Below, piece after piece: positions 25,737-34,487 of a DNA stretch of 63,516 bases. The notes under the pieces are model-generated. The model searched no databases. It was not told the origin of the DNA and was given only the letters and a program-made list of their open reading frames with translations. The position numbers and the translations under genes were made by a program. Source of the DNA: JBFKQC01 sp041627895 (GTDB taxonomy: Bacteria; Pseudomonadota; Alphaproteobacteria; Rhodobacterales; Rhodobacteraceae); the NCBI GenBank assembly GCA_041627895.1, contig JBFKQC010000012.1, forward strand, positions 1-63,516. Reading direction: 5' to 3'. How positions within the stretch are numbered: the first letter of the stretch is position 1; every line of letters begins with the position of its first letter.

Positions 25737-27229
25737 TCGCCTGCCAGCTTGCGCCGGACATAGGCCACCAGATTGCCGCGCGGCACGTCCTCCTGCGCGG
25801 GCTGCGCCTTCCATTCCTCGTTCGATTCGATCTCTGCCGCGAGCCGCTTGCCCAGCGCCAGGTCCTTGACCGTGACGACGCCGCGCGCCTTCTCGTCCGA
25901 ACCCTCGATCACCGCCAGCGGGCAGCCGCGTTTGTCGGCGTATTTCAGCTGGTTGCCAAAGTTCTTCGGGTTGCCGAGAAAGACCTCGGCGCGGATGCCG
26001 GCGGCGCGCAATTCGGCCGCCATGGTCTGATAATCCGACATCCGGTCGCGGTCCATCACGGTCACCAGAACCGGGCCCGCCTCGGCGCCATCCAGCCGGC
26101 CCTTGGCGCGCAGCGCCGCCAGCAGCCGGTCGACCCCGATCGAGATGCCGGTGGCCGGCACTTCCTGCCCGGTGAAGCGCTTGACCAGATCGTCATAGCG
26201 CCCGCCGCCCGCGACCGAGCCGAACTGGCGCGGCCGGCCCTTGTCGTCGGTGATCTCGAAGGTCAGTTCCGCCTCGAAGACCGGGCCGGTGTAATAGCCG
26301 AGGCCACGCACGACCGAGGGGTCGATCACGATGCGGTCGGGGCCGTAGCCCTGGGCGATCAGCAGCGCTTCGATGGTCCCGAGTTCCTCCACTCCACGCG
26401 CCCCGGTCTGCGAGTCCGCAACCAGTTCCATCAACCGTGCGACAGTGGCCGGGCCGTCGTCGCCCTTGGCGTTGATGAAATCCATGATGGTGTCCGCCTG
26501 CGCCGCCGAGAGCCCCGCACCCTCGGTGAAATCGCCGCTCTCGTCCTTGCGGCCCTTGCCCAAAAGCGCGCGCACGCCCTCCGGCCCCAGCCGGTCGAGC
26601 TTGTCGATGGCGCGCAAGACGATGCCGCGCTCGTGGGCGTGTTTTTCGGGGTCGGCGGGGTCGAGGATGCCCGCGACCTCCATCACCCCGTTCAGGACCT
26701 TGCGGTTGTTCACCCGCACCACGTAGTCGCCGCGGGGGATGCCGACGGCCTCCAGCGTGTCCGCCAGCATCGCGCAGATCTCCGCATCCGCCGCCACAGT
26801 GGGCGTACCCACCGTATCCGCATCGCATTGATAGAACTGCCGGAATCTCCCCGGCCCCGGCTTCTCGTTGCGCCAGACCGGGCCCATCGCGTAGCGCCGG
26901 TAGGGCGTCGGCAGGTCGTTCCGGTGCTGGGCATAGACACGGGCCAAGGGTGCTGTCAGGTCATAGCGCAGCGCCAGCCAGTCGCCGTCGTCCTCTTCCT
27001 GCCAGGCGAAGACGCCGGCATGGGGCCGATCCACGTCGGGCAGGTATTTCCCAAGCGCTTCAACGGTTTCCACGGCGGATGACTCGAGCGGGTCGAAGCC
27101 GTAGCGATGGTAGACCTCGGCGATTGTCGCCAGCATGGCATTGCGTTCGGCGACTTCCGCGCCGAAATAGTCGCGAAAGCCCTTCGGCGTTTCCGCCTTG
27201 GGTCGCGGCGCTTTCTTGGGCTTGGCCAT
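25733..27229 (-). CDS. hisS: Histidyl-tRNA synthetase
   Basis: Charges tRNA-His; class II aminoacyl-tRNA synthetase, 498 residues. Seen are the start MAKPKKAPRPKAETPKGFRD, motif 2 (PGPGRFRQFYQCDADTVG), the histidine-specific regions (GLGYYTGPVFEAEL, VAGGGRYDDLVKRF), motif 3 (ISIGVDRLLAAL) and the C-terminal anticodon-binding domain (from about residue 400). An in-frame ATG at 27238 would add MHP; the RBS GGCGGA fits 27229 a little better in spacing. First gene of the hisS-hisZ-hisG operon; slyX is divergent 118 bases away. Confidence 0.96.
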   Translation of the reverse strand: MAKPKKAPRPKAETPKGFRDYFGAEVAERNAMLATIAEVYHRYGFDPLESSAVETVEALGKYLPDVDRPHAGVFAWQEEDDGDWLALRYDLTAPLARVYAQHRNDLPTPYRRYAMGPVWRNEKPGPGRFRQFYQCDADTVGTPTVAADAEICAMLADTLEAVGIPRGDYVVRVNNRKVLNGVMEVAGILDPADPEKHAHERGIVLRAIDKLDRLGPEGVRALLGKGRKDESGDFTEGAGLSAAQADTIMDFINAKGDDGPATVARLMELVADSQTGARGVEELGTIEALLIAQGYGPDRIVIDPSVVRGLGYYTGPVFEAELTFEITDDKGRPRQFGSVAGGGRYDDLVKRFTGQEVPATGISIGVDRLLAALRAKGRLDGAEAGPVLVTVMDRDRMSDYQTMAAELRAAGIRAEVFLGNPKNFGNQLKYADKRGCPLAVIEGSDEKARGVVTVKDLALGKRLAAEIESNEEWKAQPAQEDVPRGNLVAYVRRKLAGE

Positions 27230-27347
27230 CGGGTGCATTTCCGCCTGAAACCGGTTCGCGGCGCGGTCTAGCGGATGGCAGTGCGGTGGGCAAGGACGGG
27301 CGGGCGCGGTGCGCCGGAATGATGTCGGTGCGACGGGAGGGAATGCG

Positions 27348-27554
27348 ATGCCCAGGCAGGTGGAGACGCTGGAAGAGAAGATCGCGCATCTCGAGCGCGC
27401 CAATGACGAATTGTCCGACATCGTCGCGCGCCACGAGCGCGAAATCGTGCGGCAAGGGCGTCTGCTCGAATTGCTTCTGACGCGCGAGGCCGAGCGCGAA
27501 TCCGATGCCGGCGGCACCCTGCCCGTCGCCGACGCCAAACCGCCGCATTGGTAA
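27348..27554 (+). CDS. slyX: SlyX family protein
   Basis: A 68-residue coiled-coil protein (MPRQVETLEEKIAHLERAND) ending in the family-typical PPHW, comparable to PPHY in other SlyX proteins. The ribosome binding site GGGAGG lies 8 bases before ATG 27348. SlyX function is unknown; in enteric bacteria it is named for its place next to slyD, which is not present here. An upstream start at 27309 is less likely. Confidence 0.85.
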   Translation: MPRQVETLEEKIAHLERANDELSDIVARHEREIVRQGRLLELLLTREAERESDAGGTLPVADAKPPHW

Positions 27555-27635
27555 GGCACCGCACCGCCGCGGCGCCGCGATTGACCGTGCGCCGCGTTGC
27601 TGCCTAGGCTTCCGCATGGCGAACGGGGGGACAGC

Positions 27636-28229
27636 ATGACGGACTTTTCACAGGATCAGGCCGCCAAACGCGCGGAAATTCTGAAGGGCGCGACGATCTG
27701 GGGCACGGTTGCCGGGGTCGTTGCGGGGCTGTTGGCGCTGTGGCTGCTTGGCGGGCAGGGCGGGGCCGTGCGCTATGGCGGTGCCGTGGTCCTGGCGGCA
27801 GTGGTCGGCTATCTCGTCCACCGCGCCAGTTTCAACTCGGGTGCCAGGACGGCGAAATGCACGAAATGCGGCGCGGCGTTCAGCCGCTCGCGCACCGATC
27901 GCGCCGAAACCCTGGCCGGAAGCGAGGCGAAAGAAGAACGCGAGACGCAGCCCGACAGCTCCGTCGAGGTGACGACCTGGACCGAAGAGACATATGACTT
28001 GGTCGACACCTATGCCTGCGCGAAATGCGGCGACGTCACGACGAAGCAGTATTCCACCACCCGCCGCCGCGACGCAAAGACCGAAACGGTGCGGGCGGAC
28101 CCCCCGAAACCTGCCGGCAAGTCCGCCAAGGCCGCGGCGGCGTCGTCCAGGGGCGGCAAGACGGGCGGCAAGACAGGTGGCAAGACGGGCGGCACCCGGT
28201 CGCGCGAAGGCAGCCGGCGAAGGGGCTAG
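27636..28229 (+). CDS. Uncharacterised membrane protein with zinc-ribbon cysteines and GGKT repeats
   Basis: A 197-residue protein that I do not recognise. Two membrane helices are predicted near residues 23-43 and 48-65 (GTVAGVVAGLLALWLLGG; GGAVVLAAVVGYLVHRA). Then come two CxxC knuckles, CTKCGAAF and CAKCGDVTT, about 45 residues apart, which probably bind one zinc, with an acidic Ser/Thr-rich insert between. The C-terminal about 45 residues are Lys/Arg/Gly-rich and contain GGKTGGKTGGKTGG from a 12-bp DNA repeat, which suggests a nucleic-acid- or lipid-facing basic tail. The start ATG at 27636 has GGGGGG upstream. Confidence 0.72.
   Translation: MTDFSQDQAAKRAEILKGATIWGTVAGVVAGLLALWLLGGQGGAVRYGGAVVLAAVVGYLVHRASFNSGARTAKCTKCGAAFSRSRTDRAETLAGSEAKEERETQPDSSVEVTTWTEETYDLVDTYACAKCGDVTTKQYSTTRRRDAKTETVRADPPKPAGKSAKAAAASSRGGKTGGKTGGKTGGTRSREGSRRRG
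28152..28193 (+). repeat. 12-bp in-frame tandem repeat
   Basis: Three copies of GGCGGCAAGACR (with one GGC-to-GGT change) and a partial fourth (GGCGGC) encode GGKT units in the C-terminal tail of the zinc-ribbon membrane protein. The unit is a multiple of three, so copy changes keep the frame. Confidence 0.85.
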
Positions 28230-28230
28230 C

Positions 28231-28280
28231 GCGGAACGCCCGCAGGCCGGACCCGGCCCGTGGCCGGGGCAGCGTTCCGC
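28231..28280. terminator. Bidirectional terminator-like hairpin
   Basis: A perfect 9-bp stem GCGGAACGC (28231-28239) and GCGTTCCGC (28272-28280) fills the 53-base gap between two convergent stop codons (28229 and 28283), with further GC-rich pairing in the loop. It can fold on both transcripts. Confidence 0.65.
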
Positions 28281-28282
28281 AC

Positions 28283-29263
28283 TCAGCGCGTGCGCGTCTC
28301 GGAGCTGACCAGATCGCCCTTGTAAAGGAACATCTCCAGCGACAGCGCGGTGTCGCCGAAACCGCGATAGACGCTGACGAACGCCGCGTCGCGTTCCAGC
28401 CGGGCGGCGCGACGGTCCGGGCAGGGCTGGCCGCGGCCGACGCGGCAGATACGGGCCTTGACGCTCTCATAGGCCTCGTCGGTCGCCGAATATGGGCTCT
28501 GGTTCAGCGGGTTGTAACGCGTGGCCTCGTGCACGGCGGCCGAGCCGAAAAGCGCGAGCGAGGCGGTGAACCGGCGCGCACAGCCGTCGCGGAATCCGGT
28601 CAGATACTGGGTCCGCGGCTCGACGCTGTTGGGCGAGCTGTCGAAAAGCCGGTAGGTGCCGCGGCCCGGCGAGCGGGCGACCTCGGTGCCCATGTTGCGG
28701 CGCGCGAGGCCGCAGACCCGGGCGACGTCGCCGAAGGGCAATGCGCCCGTGGCGTCGTCCGGCGGCGCGGCGGCGCGCCCGCCGCCGAACAGCCGGACAC
28801 CGGCGGCAGGGGGCGGAACTTCCGGCGCGGCCCGGGCGGTGCCGGTGGGCGGTGCGGCGCGCGGGGCGCGGACGTCGCCGGGGACGCGCCTGAACAGCCC
28901 GCCGAAAAGCCGCGGGCGGCGCGAGGGCTCCGCAAAGCCGGTGGCCCCGGCGCCCGCGGCGGCGATTTCCTCGTCGGTCATCGAGGGTCCGGCGCCCGGC
29001 GCCGCCTCTACTTCGCCGGTGTCGGGGGCGGCCGCCCCTGACGGCGCACCGGCCAGATCCGCGGGGGCTGGATCGGGCCTGCGCAGGAAGCCGAGAAAGC
29101 CGCGCCCGGACGGCGCATTGGCCGCGGAAGCTTCGGCCAGGCGGCCGCCCGGGTCCTCTGGCGGCGGTGGCCGCGTCGCCGCGCAGGCCGACACCAGCAG
29201 GATCGCCGCGCACAGCACGGCCGCGCGCCGGCCTGGCCAATGCCCCGTCATGTCGAACCCCAT
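28283..29263 (-). CDS. Putative outer-membrane-type lipoprotein of unknown function
   Basis: A 326-residue protein with an N-terminal signal and lipobox LLVSAC (about residues 22-27), so Cys27 is probably lipidated. Residues about 28-160 are Pro/Ala/Gly-rich and disordered; the C-terminal half is ordered, with four cysteines (VCGLARR, DGCARRF, RICRVG, QPCPDRR) and the conserved-looking ends FRDGCARRFTASLALFGSA and SLEMFLYKGDLVSSE. Similar proteins occur in Rhodobacteraceae as hypothetical genes. An ATG four codons in (29251) is an alternative start. It follows dnaE on the same strand, 69 bases downstream. Confidence 0.78.
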   Translation of the reverse strand: MGFDMTGHWPGRRAAVLCAAILLVSACAATRPPPPEDPGGRLAEASAANAPSGRGFLGFLRRPDPAPADLAGAPSGAAAPDTGEVEAAPGAGPSMTDEEIAAAGAGATGFAEPSRRPRLFGGLFRRVPGDVRAPRAAPPTGTARAAPEVPPPAAGVRLFGGGRAAAPPDDATGALPFGDVARVCGLARRNMGTEVARSPGRGTYRLFDSSPNSVEPRTQYLTGFRDGCARRFTASLALFGSAAVHEATRYNPLNQSPYSATDEAYESVKARICRVGRGQPCPDRRAARLERDAAFVSVYRGFGDTALSLEMFLYKGDLVSSETRTR

Positions 29264-29332
29264 GGTCCATGATGTCCGCCGGACCGCCCTTGCGCAACGC
29301 GGCCGTGCCGCGCCGCCCGGGATCGGCGGAAA

Positions 29333-32300
29333 TCACGCATCCTCGACCGTCACCACGCCGCCGAGCGACTTGATGGCGCCCTTGATCTGCGGGTTGACGT
29401 GGAAGAGGTCGCCCAGGGCGATCTCGACCTCGCCGGGCAGGTCCGGCGCCATCAGGCACAGTTGCACCGTTCCGCGGGCGCGGGACTTCGCCTCTGCCGT
29501 CGCGCGTTCCAGCAATGCCGCAACCGCCGCCACGGCGCCGGCGTCGTCGACGAAGACCCGCAGGCCCATGGTGCCGGCCTCTGCCGCCACGCTGTCGATC
29601 GGCGCCACCGAACGGGCCAGCAGCTTCAGCTGGTCGGCCTCCATCGTCGCCTCGACGCCCAGCACCACGTTCGATCCCGCCTCCAGGTGGTCGCGCGCGG
29701 CCTCCAGCGTGTCCGAGAACACCGTGACCTCGTAAAGCCCGGTCGGGTCGGACAGCTGGACGAAGGCGAAACGGTTGCCGCGGGCCGACTTGCGCTCTTG
29801 CCGGCCTGCGACGGCGCCTGCGATCTTTGCCACCAGCGGCGCGCGTTCGGCCTGCGCCGTCACATCGGCCAGCGTCATCACGCCCTTGCGCTTCAGCGGC
29901 CCCATGTAGTCGTCCAGCGGATGGCCCGAGAGGTAAAAGCCGATGGCGATATGTTCCTCGGCCAGCCGCTCGTTCGGCAGCCAGTCCTCGACGGGCGAAA
30001 GCCGCGGTTCCGGCAGGTCGTCGCCGGCCTCGCCAAAGAGCGATACCTGGTTCGAATTCTTCTGGTCGTGGACGGCGGCGGAATAGGCGACCAGCGCGTC
30101 GAGGCTGTCGAACACGCGACGGCGGTTCGGGTCGAGCTGGTCGAAGGCGCCGGCACGCGCGAGCATCTCCATCGGTCGCTTGCCGATGCGTTTCAAATCG
30201 ACCCGGCGGGCCACGTCGAACAGGTTGACGAAAGGCTTTTCACCGCGCGCCTCGGTGATCAGCCGCATCGCCTCGACGCCGACGTTCTTCAGCGCGCCGA
30301 GCGCGTAGACGACCTTGCCGTCGGCAACGCTGAACGTCGCCCCGGAGCGGTTCACGCAGGGCGGGACGATCTCGATCTTCAGGTTGCGGCGCACTTCCTC
30401 GGCATAGACCGCCAGCTTGTCGGTCAGGTGCAGATCGCAGTTCATCACGCCGGCCATGAACTCGACCGGGTAATTCGCCTTCAGCCACGCCGTCTGGTAG
30501 CTGACCACGGCATAGGCCGCGGCATGGGACTTGTTGAAGCCGTAGTTGGCGAACTTGTCGAGCAGGTCCCAGACCTCGGTTGCCTTTTTCCTGTCGACCC
30601 CGTGCTCGGCCGCGCCGGCCAGGAACTTGGGCTTTTCGGCGTCCATCGCTTCCTGGATCTTCTTGCCCATCGCACGGCGCAGCAGGTCGGCGCCGCCGAG
30701 CGAATAGCCTGCCATCTGCCGGGCGATCTCCATCACCTGCTCCTGGTAGACGATGATGCCCTGTGTCTCGTCCAGGATATGGTCGATCGAAGGGTGCAGG
30801 TGGTCGCGCTCCGACAGCCCGTTCTTGACCTCGCAATACTTGGGGATGTTCTCCATCGGCCCCGGACGGTAAAGCGCCACCAGCGCGATGATGTCCTCGA
30901 TGCAGGTGGGCTTCATCCGCCGCAGCGCGTCCATCATGCCCGAGCTTTCCACCTGGAACACCGCGACGGTCTTGGCCGAGCTGTACAGCGCATAGGTCTT
31001 TTCGTCATCCAGCGGGATCGCACCGGGGTCGATCTCGATTCCGCGCTGGCGCAACAGGTCGACAGCGTTCTGGATCACGGTCAGCGTCTTCAGCCCGAGG
31101 AAGTCGTATTTCACCAGCCCCGCCTGCTCGACCCATTTCATGTTGAACTGGGTGGCGGGCATGTCCGACCGGGGGTCCTGGTACAGCGGCACCAGCTCGT
31201 CCAGCGGCCGGTCGCCGATCACCACGCCGGCGGCGTGGGTCGACGCGTTCCTGAGCAGTCCCTCGATCTGCTGGCCGTATCTCAACAGACGGTCGACGAC
31301 CTCTTCGGCCCTGGCCTCCTCGCGCAGGCGCGGCTCGTCCGCCAGCGCCTTCTCGATGCTGACCGGCTTGACGCCCTCGACCGGGATCATCTTCGACAGC
31401 CGGTCGACCTGGCCGTAGGGCATCTGCAGCACGCGGCCCACGTCGCGCACGGCGGCCTTCGACAGCAGCGCGCCGAAGGTGATGATCTGGCCCACCTTCT
31501 CGCGCCCGTACTTCTCCTGCACGTAGCGGATCACCTCTTCGCGGCGGTCCATGCAGAAGTCGATGTCGAAATCCGGCATCGAAATGCGCTCGGGGTTCAG
31601 GAAGCGCTCGAACAGCAGGCCATAGCGCAGGGGGTCGAGGTCGGTGATGGTCAGCGCATAGGCCACCAGCGAACCGGCACCGGAACCGCGGCCGGGGCCG
31701 ACCGGAATGTCGTGGTCCTTGGCCCACTTGATGAAGTCGGCGACGATCAGGAAATAGCCGGGAAACCCCATCTTCTCGATGATGCCCAGCTCGAAATCGA
31801 GCCGTTCCCCGTAATCCTCGACCGGTGCGGCGGGCTCGATCGCGGCGAGCCGCTCGGCCAGCCCCTCGCGCGCCTGGCGGCGCAGTTCCTCGACCTCGTC
31901 GTCGGCGAATCTCGGCAGGATCGGCGCGCGTTTCTCGGCCTTGAAGGCGCAGCGCCGCGCGATCTCGACGGTGTTCTCCAGCGCTTCGGGCAGGTCGGCG
32001 AACAGCGTGGCCATCTCGGCCGGGGTCTTGAAATAATGCTGCGGGGTCAGGCGGCGGCGCGGCGCCTGCTGGTCGACATAGGCGCCCTCGGCGATGCAGA
32101 TCAGCGCGTCGTGCGCCTCGTACATGTCCGATTTCGGGAAATACACGTCGTTGGTGGCCACCAGCGGCAATCCAAGCTCATAGGCGGTCTCGACGAACCA
32201 GCGTTCGGTCAGCCGCTCTGCCTCGGTCAGGCCGCGGCCTTCGCCCGGGTGGCGCTGCAACTCGACGTAAAGCCGGTGCGGGAAGGCTTCGGCGCAGCGG

Positions 32301-32782
32301 CTGAGAAGCGCCAGCGCCTTGTCGCCCTGGCTCTCGCGGATCAGCCGGCCAAGCGGGCCGTCGGGCCCGCCCGTAAGGCAGATCAGCCCGCCGGAATGGG
32401 CGCAAAGCTCGTCGACGGTGATCTGCGGCAGCTCGCCCCCGGCGTCGAGATAGGCGCAGGAATTGAGCTTCATCAGGTTCAGGTAGCCCGAGTCGTCCTG
32501 CGCCAGCAGGACCACCGGCGCGGGGCGGCGCGGCTTGTCGCCGGGCTTCGGCGGGTCGTAGGCCAGGTCGATCTGGCAGCCGATGATCGGCTGGATGCCC
32601 TGCGCCGCCGCCGTCGCCGAAAACTCGAGCGCGGCGAACATGTTGTTGGTATCCGTCACCGCAACCGCGGGCATCGCCGCCGCAGCGCAGAGGCCGGGCA
32701 GCTTCTTGACCGGCACGGCGCCTTCGAGAAGCGAGTATTCGGTGTGCAGGCGAAGATGGACGAAGGTCGGCTGGCTGCTCAT
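29333..32782 (-). CDS. dnaE: DNA polymerase III subunit alpha
   Basis: Replicative DNA polymerase catalytic subunit, 1149 residues. Domain order: N-terminal PHP domain (FVHLRLHTEYSLLEGAVPV, AVTDTNNMFAALEF), polymerase palm with the catalytic-aspartate motif PDFDIDFCMDRR (about residue 400), fingers with NKSHAAAYAVVSYQTAWLKA, then the helix-hairpin and OB-fold/C-terminal region. The start is ATG at 32782 (MSSQPTFVHLRLH), with no strong Shine-Dalgarno; the 77 upstream in-frame codons lack family similarity. It is divergent from the xdh operon across 304 bases. This is the dnaE1 type, not the ImuB-linked dnaE2. Confidence 0.97.
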   Translation of the reverse strand: MSSQPTFVHLRLHTEYSLLEGAVPVKKLPGLCAAAAMPAVAVTDTNNMFAALEFSATAAAQGIQPIIGCQIDLAYDPPKPGDKPRRPAPVVLLAQDDSGYLNLMKLNSCAYLDAGGELPQITVDELCAHSGGLICLTGGPDGPLGRLIRESQGDKALALLSRCAEAFPHRLYVELQRHPGEGRGLTEAERLTERWFVETAYELGLPLVATNDVYFPKSDMYEAHDALICIAEGAYVDQQAPRRRLTPQHYFKTPAEMATLFADLPEALENTVEIARRCAFKAEKRAPILPRFADDEVEELRRQAREGLAERLAAIEPAAPVEDYGERLDFELGIIEKMGFPGYFLIVADFIKWAKDHDIPVGPGRGSGAGSLVAYALTITDLDPLRYGLLFERFLNPERISMPDFDIDFCMDRREEVIRYVQEKYGREKVGQIITFGALLSKAAVRDVGRVLQMPYGQVDRLSKMIPVEGVKPVSIEKALADEPRLREEARAEEVVDRLLRYGQQIEGLLRNASTHAAGVVIGDRPLDELVPLYQDPRSDMPATQFNMKWVEQAGLVKYDFLGLKTLTVIQNAVDLLRQRGIEIDPGAIPLDDEKTYALYSSAKTVAVFQVESSGMMDALRRMKPTCIEDIIALVALYRPGPMENIPKYCEVKNGLSERDHLHPSIDHILDETQGIIVYQEQVMEIARQMAGYSLGGADLLRRAMGKKIQEAMDAEKPKFLAGAAEHGVDRKKATEVWDLLDKFANYGFNKSHAAAYAVVSYQTAWLKANYPVEFMAGVMNCDLHLTDKLAVYAEEVRRNLKIEIVPPCVNRSGATFSVADGKVVYALGALKNVGVEAMRLITEARGEKPFVNLFDVARRVDLKRIGKRPMEMLARAGAFDQLDPNRRRVFDSLDALVAYSAAVHDQKNSNQVSLFGEAGDDLPEPRLSPVEDWLPNERLAEEHIAIGFYLSGHPLDDYMGPLKRKGVMTLADVTAQAERAPLVAKIAGAVAGRQERKSARGNRFAFVQLSDPTGLYEVTVFSDTLEAARDHLEAGSNVVLGVEATMEADQLKLLARSVAPIDSVAAEAGTMGLRVFVDDAGAVAAVAALLERATAEAKSRARGTVQLCLMAPDLPGEVEIALGDLFHVNPQIKGAIKSLGGVVTVEDA

Positions 32783-32936
32783 TTGCGGCCAAGCTAGCCG
32801 AGGCCGCTGCGAAGGGAAATCGGGAATTTCCGCGCGGCGGCGGCCGGCTGCGGCGGGTTTCGGCGCGACGGGCCGGGCCGTCGACTTTGGCGGCATTTCA
32901 ACGAATGTGGGCGATTTTTCGGAAGTTTTTGAAGGA

Positions 32937-32962
32937 GTTTCGGTCCGTGGCAGCACCGAAAC
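32937..32962. promoter_or_regulatory. Perfect 8-bp inverted repeat, candidate operator
   Basis: GTTTCGGT (32937-32944) and ACCGAAAC (32955-32962) are separated by 10 bases, giving an 18-base centre-to-centre pattern close to two turns of the helix. It sits between dnaE and xdhA, beside an AT-rich stretch. It could be a binding site for a dimeric regulator or a transcript hairpin. Confidence 0.4.
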
Positions 32963-33010
32963 CCTTGCCAAGACCCCCATTCGCCGCTTTTGTTGGAGGT
33001 CGACAGGGAG

Positions 33011-33059
33011 CATCCGGCTTTACGCCGCATCGGGCCGGATGAATGGCGGGAAAACCGCC
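33011..33059 (+). promoter_or_regulatory. Two hairpins in the probable xdhA leader
   Basis: CATCCGGC (33011-33018) pairs with GCCGGATG (33034-33041), and GGCGG (33045-33049) pairs with CCGCC (33055-33059) across a GAAAA loop. Both lie within 76 bases before the xdhA ATG. Transcript-level control is possible but I could not match a known riboswitch. Confidence 0.35.
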
Positions 33060-33086
33060 CGAACAGAAAGCGGCATCGGACATATC

Positions 33087-34487
33087 ATGCGCGATATCGC
33101 GTTTCTCCTGAACGGAGAGCCCGTAAGGATTGCGGGCGTGTCTGCGACACAAACCCTGCTTGACTGGCTGCGCGAAGAGCGCGGCCTGACCGGCACGAAG
33201 GAAGGCTGCAACGAGGGCGACTGCGGCGCCTGCACCGTGATGGTGACTGACGCGTCCGGCAGCCGTGCGCTGAACGCCTGCATCCTGTTGCTGCCGCAGT
33301 TGCACGGCCGGGCGGTGCGCACGGTCGAGGGGATTGCCGGCCCGGGCGGCGAGATGCATCCCGTGCAGGCGGCGATGGTCGAGCATCACGGCTCGCAATG
33401 CGGCTTCTGCACGCCGGGTTTCATCGTTTCCATGGCGACCGCCCACAAGAACGGCCGGCGCGATTTCGACGATCAGCTGGCGGGCAACCTCTGCCGCTGC
33501 ACCGGGTACGCGCCGATCGTGCGTGCCGCCGAGGCGGCGGCGGGCCAGCCGGTGCCGGCGTGGATGGCAGAGGACCTTGGCAAGGTCGAGGGGGCGATGG
33601 GCGAACCCGCCGAAGAACCGCGGCCCCACCCGTCCTGCGTTCTGCCGAAAACATCGGACGAACTGGCGGCGTGGTATGCCGAGCATCCCGGCGCGACGCT
33701 GGTCGCCGGCGCGACCGATGTCGGGCTGTGGGTCACGAAGGCGTTGCGCGACCTGCCCGAGGTCGCGTTCCTCGGCGGCGTCGAGGACCTGAAGGCCATC
33801 GAGGTCGGCGACGAGACCGTGCGGATCGGGGCCATGGCCTCGCTGACCGACGTCGGCGCGGCGCTGGCCGATCTGCACCCGGATTTCGCCGAGATGATCA
33901 GGCGCTACGGCTCGGTGCAGGTCCGAAACGCCGCGACGATCGGCGGAAACATCGCCAACGGCTCGCCGATCGGCGACAGCCCGCCGGCGCTGATCGCGCT
34001 GGGGGCGGTGCTGCACCTGAGAAGGGGCGACGCGCGGCGCGACCTGCCGCTGGAGGATTTCTTTCTGGACTACGGCAAGCAGGACCGCGCGCCCGGCGAA
34101 TTCGTCGAGGCCGTCAGCTTTGCGCGCCGGCCCGACCGGCTGAAATGCTACAAGCTGTCGAAGCGGTTCGATCAGGACATATCCGCCGTCTGCGGCTGTT
34201 TCTCGATCCGCGTCGAAGCCGGCAAGGTCGCCGAGGCGCGAATCGCCTTCGGCGGCATGGCCGGCATCCCGAAACGCGCGACCCATGTCGAGGCGGCGCT
34301 GACCGGCAAGCCCTGGAACGAGGATACCGTGGGCGGCGCCTGGAGCGCCTGGGCCAAGGATTTCACGCCGATGACCGACATGCGCGCCTCGGCGGAATAC
34401 CGGCTGGAAGCGGCGCGCAACATGCTGACCCGGTACTATCTCGAGGATTCGGGCGCCGCAGTGCGGGTGCTGGAGGTGGCGCCATGA
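33087..34487 (+). CDS. xdhA: Xanthine dehydrogenase small subunit (Fe-S/FAD)
   Basis: Electron-transfer subunit of molybdenum xanthine dehydrogenase, which oxidises hypoxanthine to xanthine and urate. 466 residues. The plant-type [2Fe-2S] ligands are C41, C46, C49 and C65 (GCNEGDCGACTV, LNAC); the second cluster is C105/C108 (CGFCTPGF) and C136/C138 (CRCTGY). The FAD domain begins near residue 190 (TLVAGATDVGLWVTKAL, TIGGNIANGSPIGDSPPAL). The start is ATG 33087. First gene of a seven-gene operon; its stop overlaps xdhB by four bases (ATGA). Confidence 0.97.
   Translation: MRDIAFLLNGEPVRIAGVSATQTLLDWLREERGLTGTKEGCNEGDCGACTVMVTDASGSRALNACILLLPQLHGRAVRTVEGIAGPGGEMHPVQAAMVEHHGSQCGFCTPGFIVSMATAHKNGRRDFDDQLAGNLCRCTGYAPIVRAAEAAAGQPVPAWMAEDLGKVEGAMGEPAEEPRPHPSCVLPKTSDELAAWYAEHPGATLVAGATDVGLWVTKALRDLPEVAFLGGVEDLKAIEVGDETVRIGAMASLTDVGAALADLHPDFAEMIRRYGSVQVRNAATIGGNIANGSPIGDSPPALIALGAVLHLRRGDARRDLPLEDFFLDYGKQDRAPGEFVEAVSFARRPDRLKCYKLSKRFDQDISAVCGCFSIRVEAGKVAEARIAFGGMAGIPKRATHVEAALTGKPWNEDTVGGAWSAWAKDFTPMTDMRASAEYRLEAARNMLTRYYLEDSGAAVRVLEVAP

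Larger units (their letters stand above)
32783..33086. other. Divergent intergenic region between dnaE and xdhA
   Basis: This 304-base region must hold the promoters of dnaE and of the xdh operon. It contains three perfect inverted repeats, annotated separately, and no open frame I can support. The xdhA start has only a weak ribosome binding site, and two of the hairpins fall in its probable leader. The sequence is less GC-rich near 32890-32935 (ATTTTTCGGAAGTTTTTGAAG), which would suit a promoter. Confidence 0.6.
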
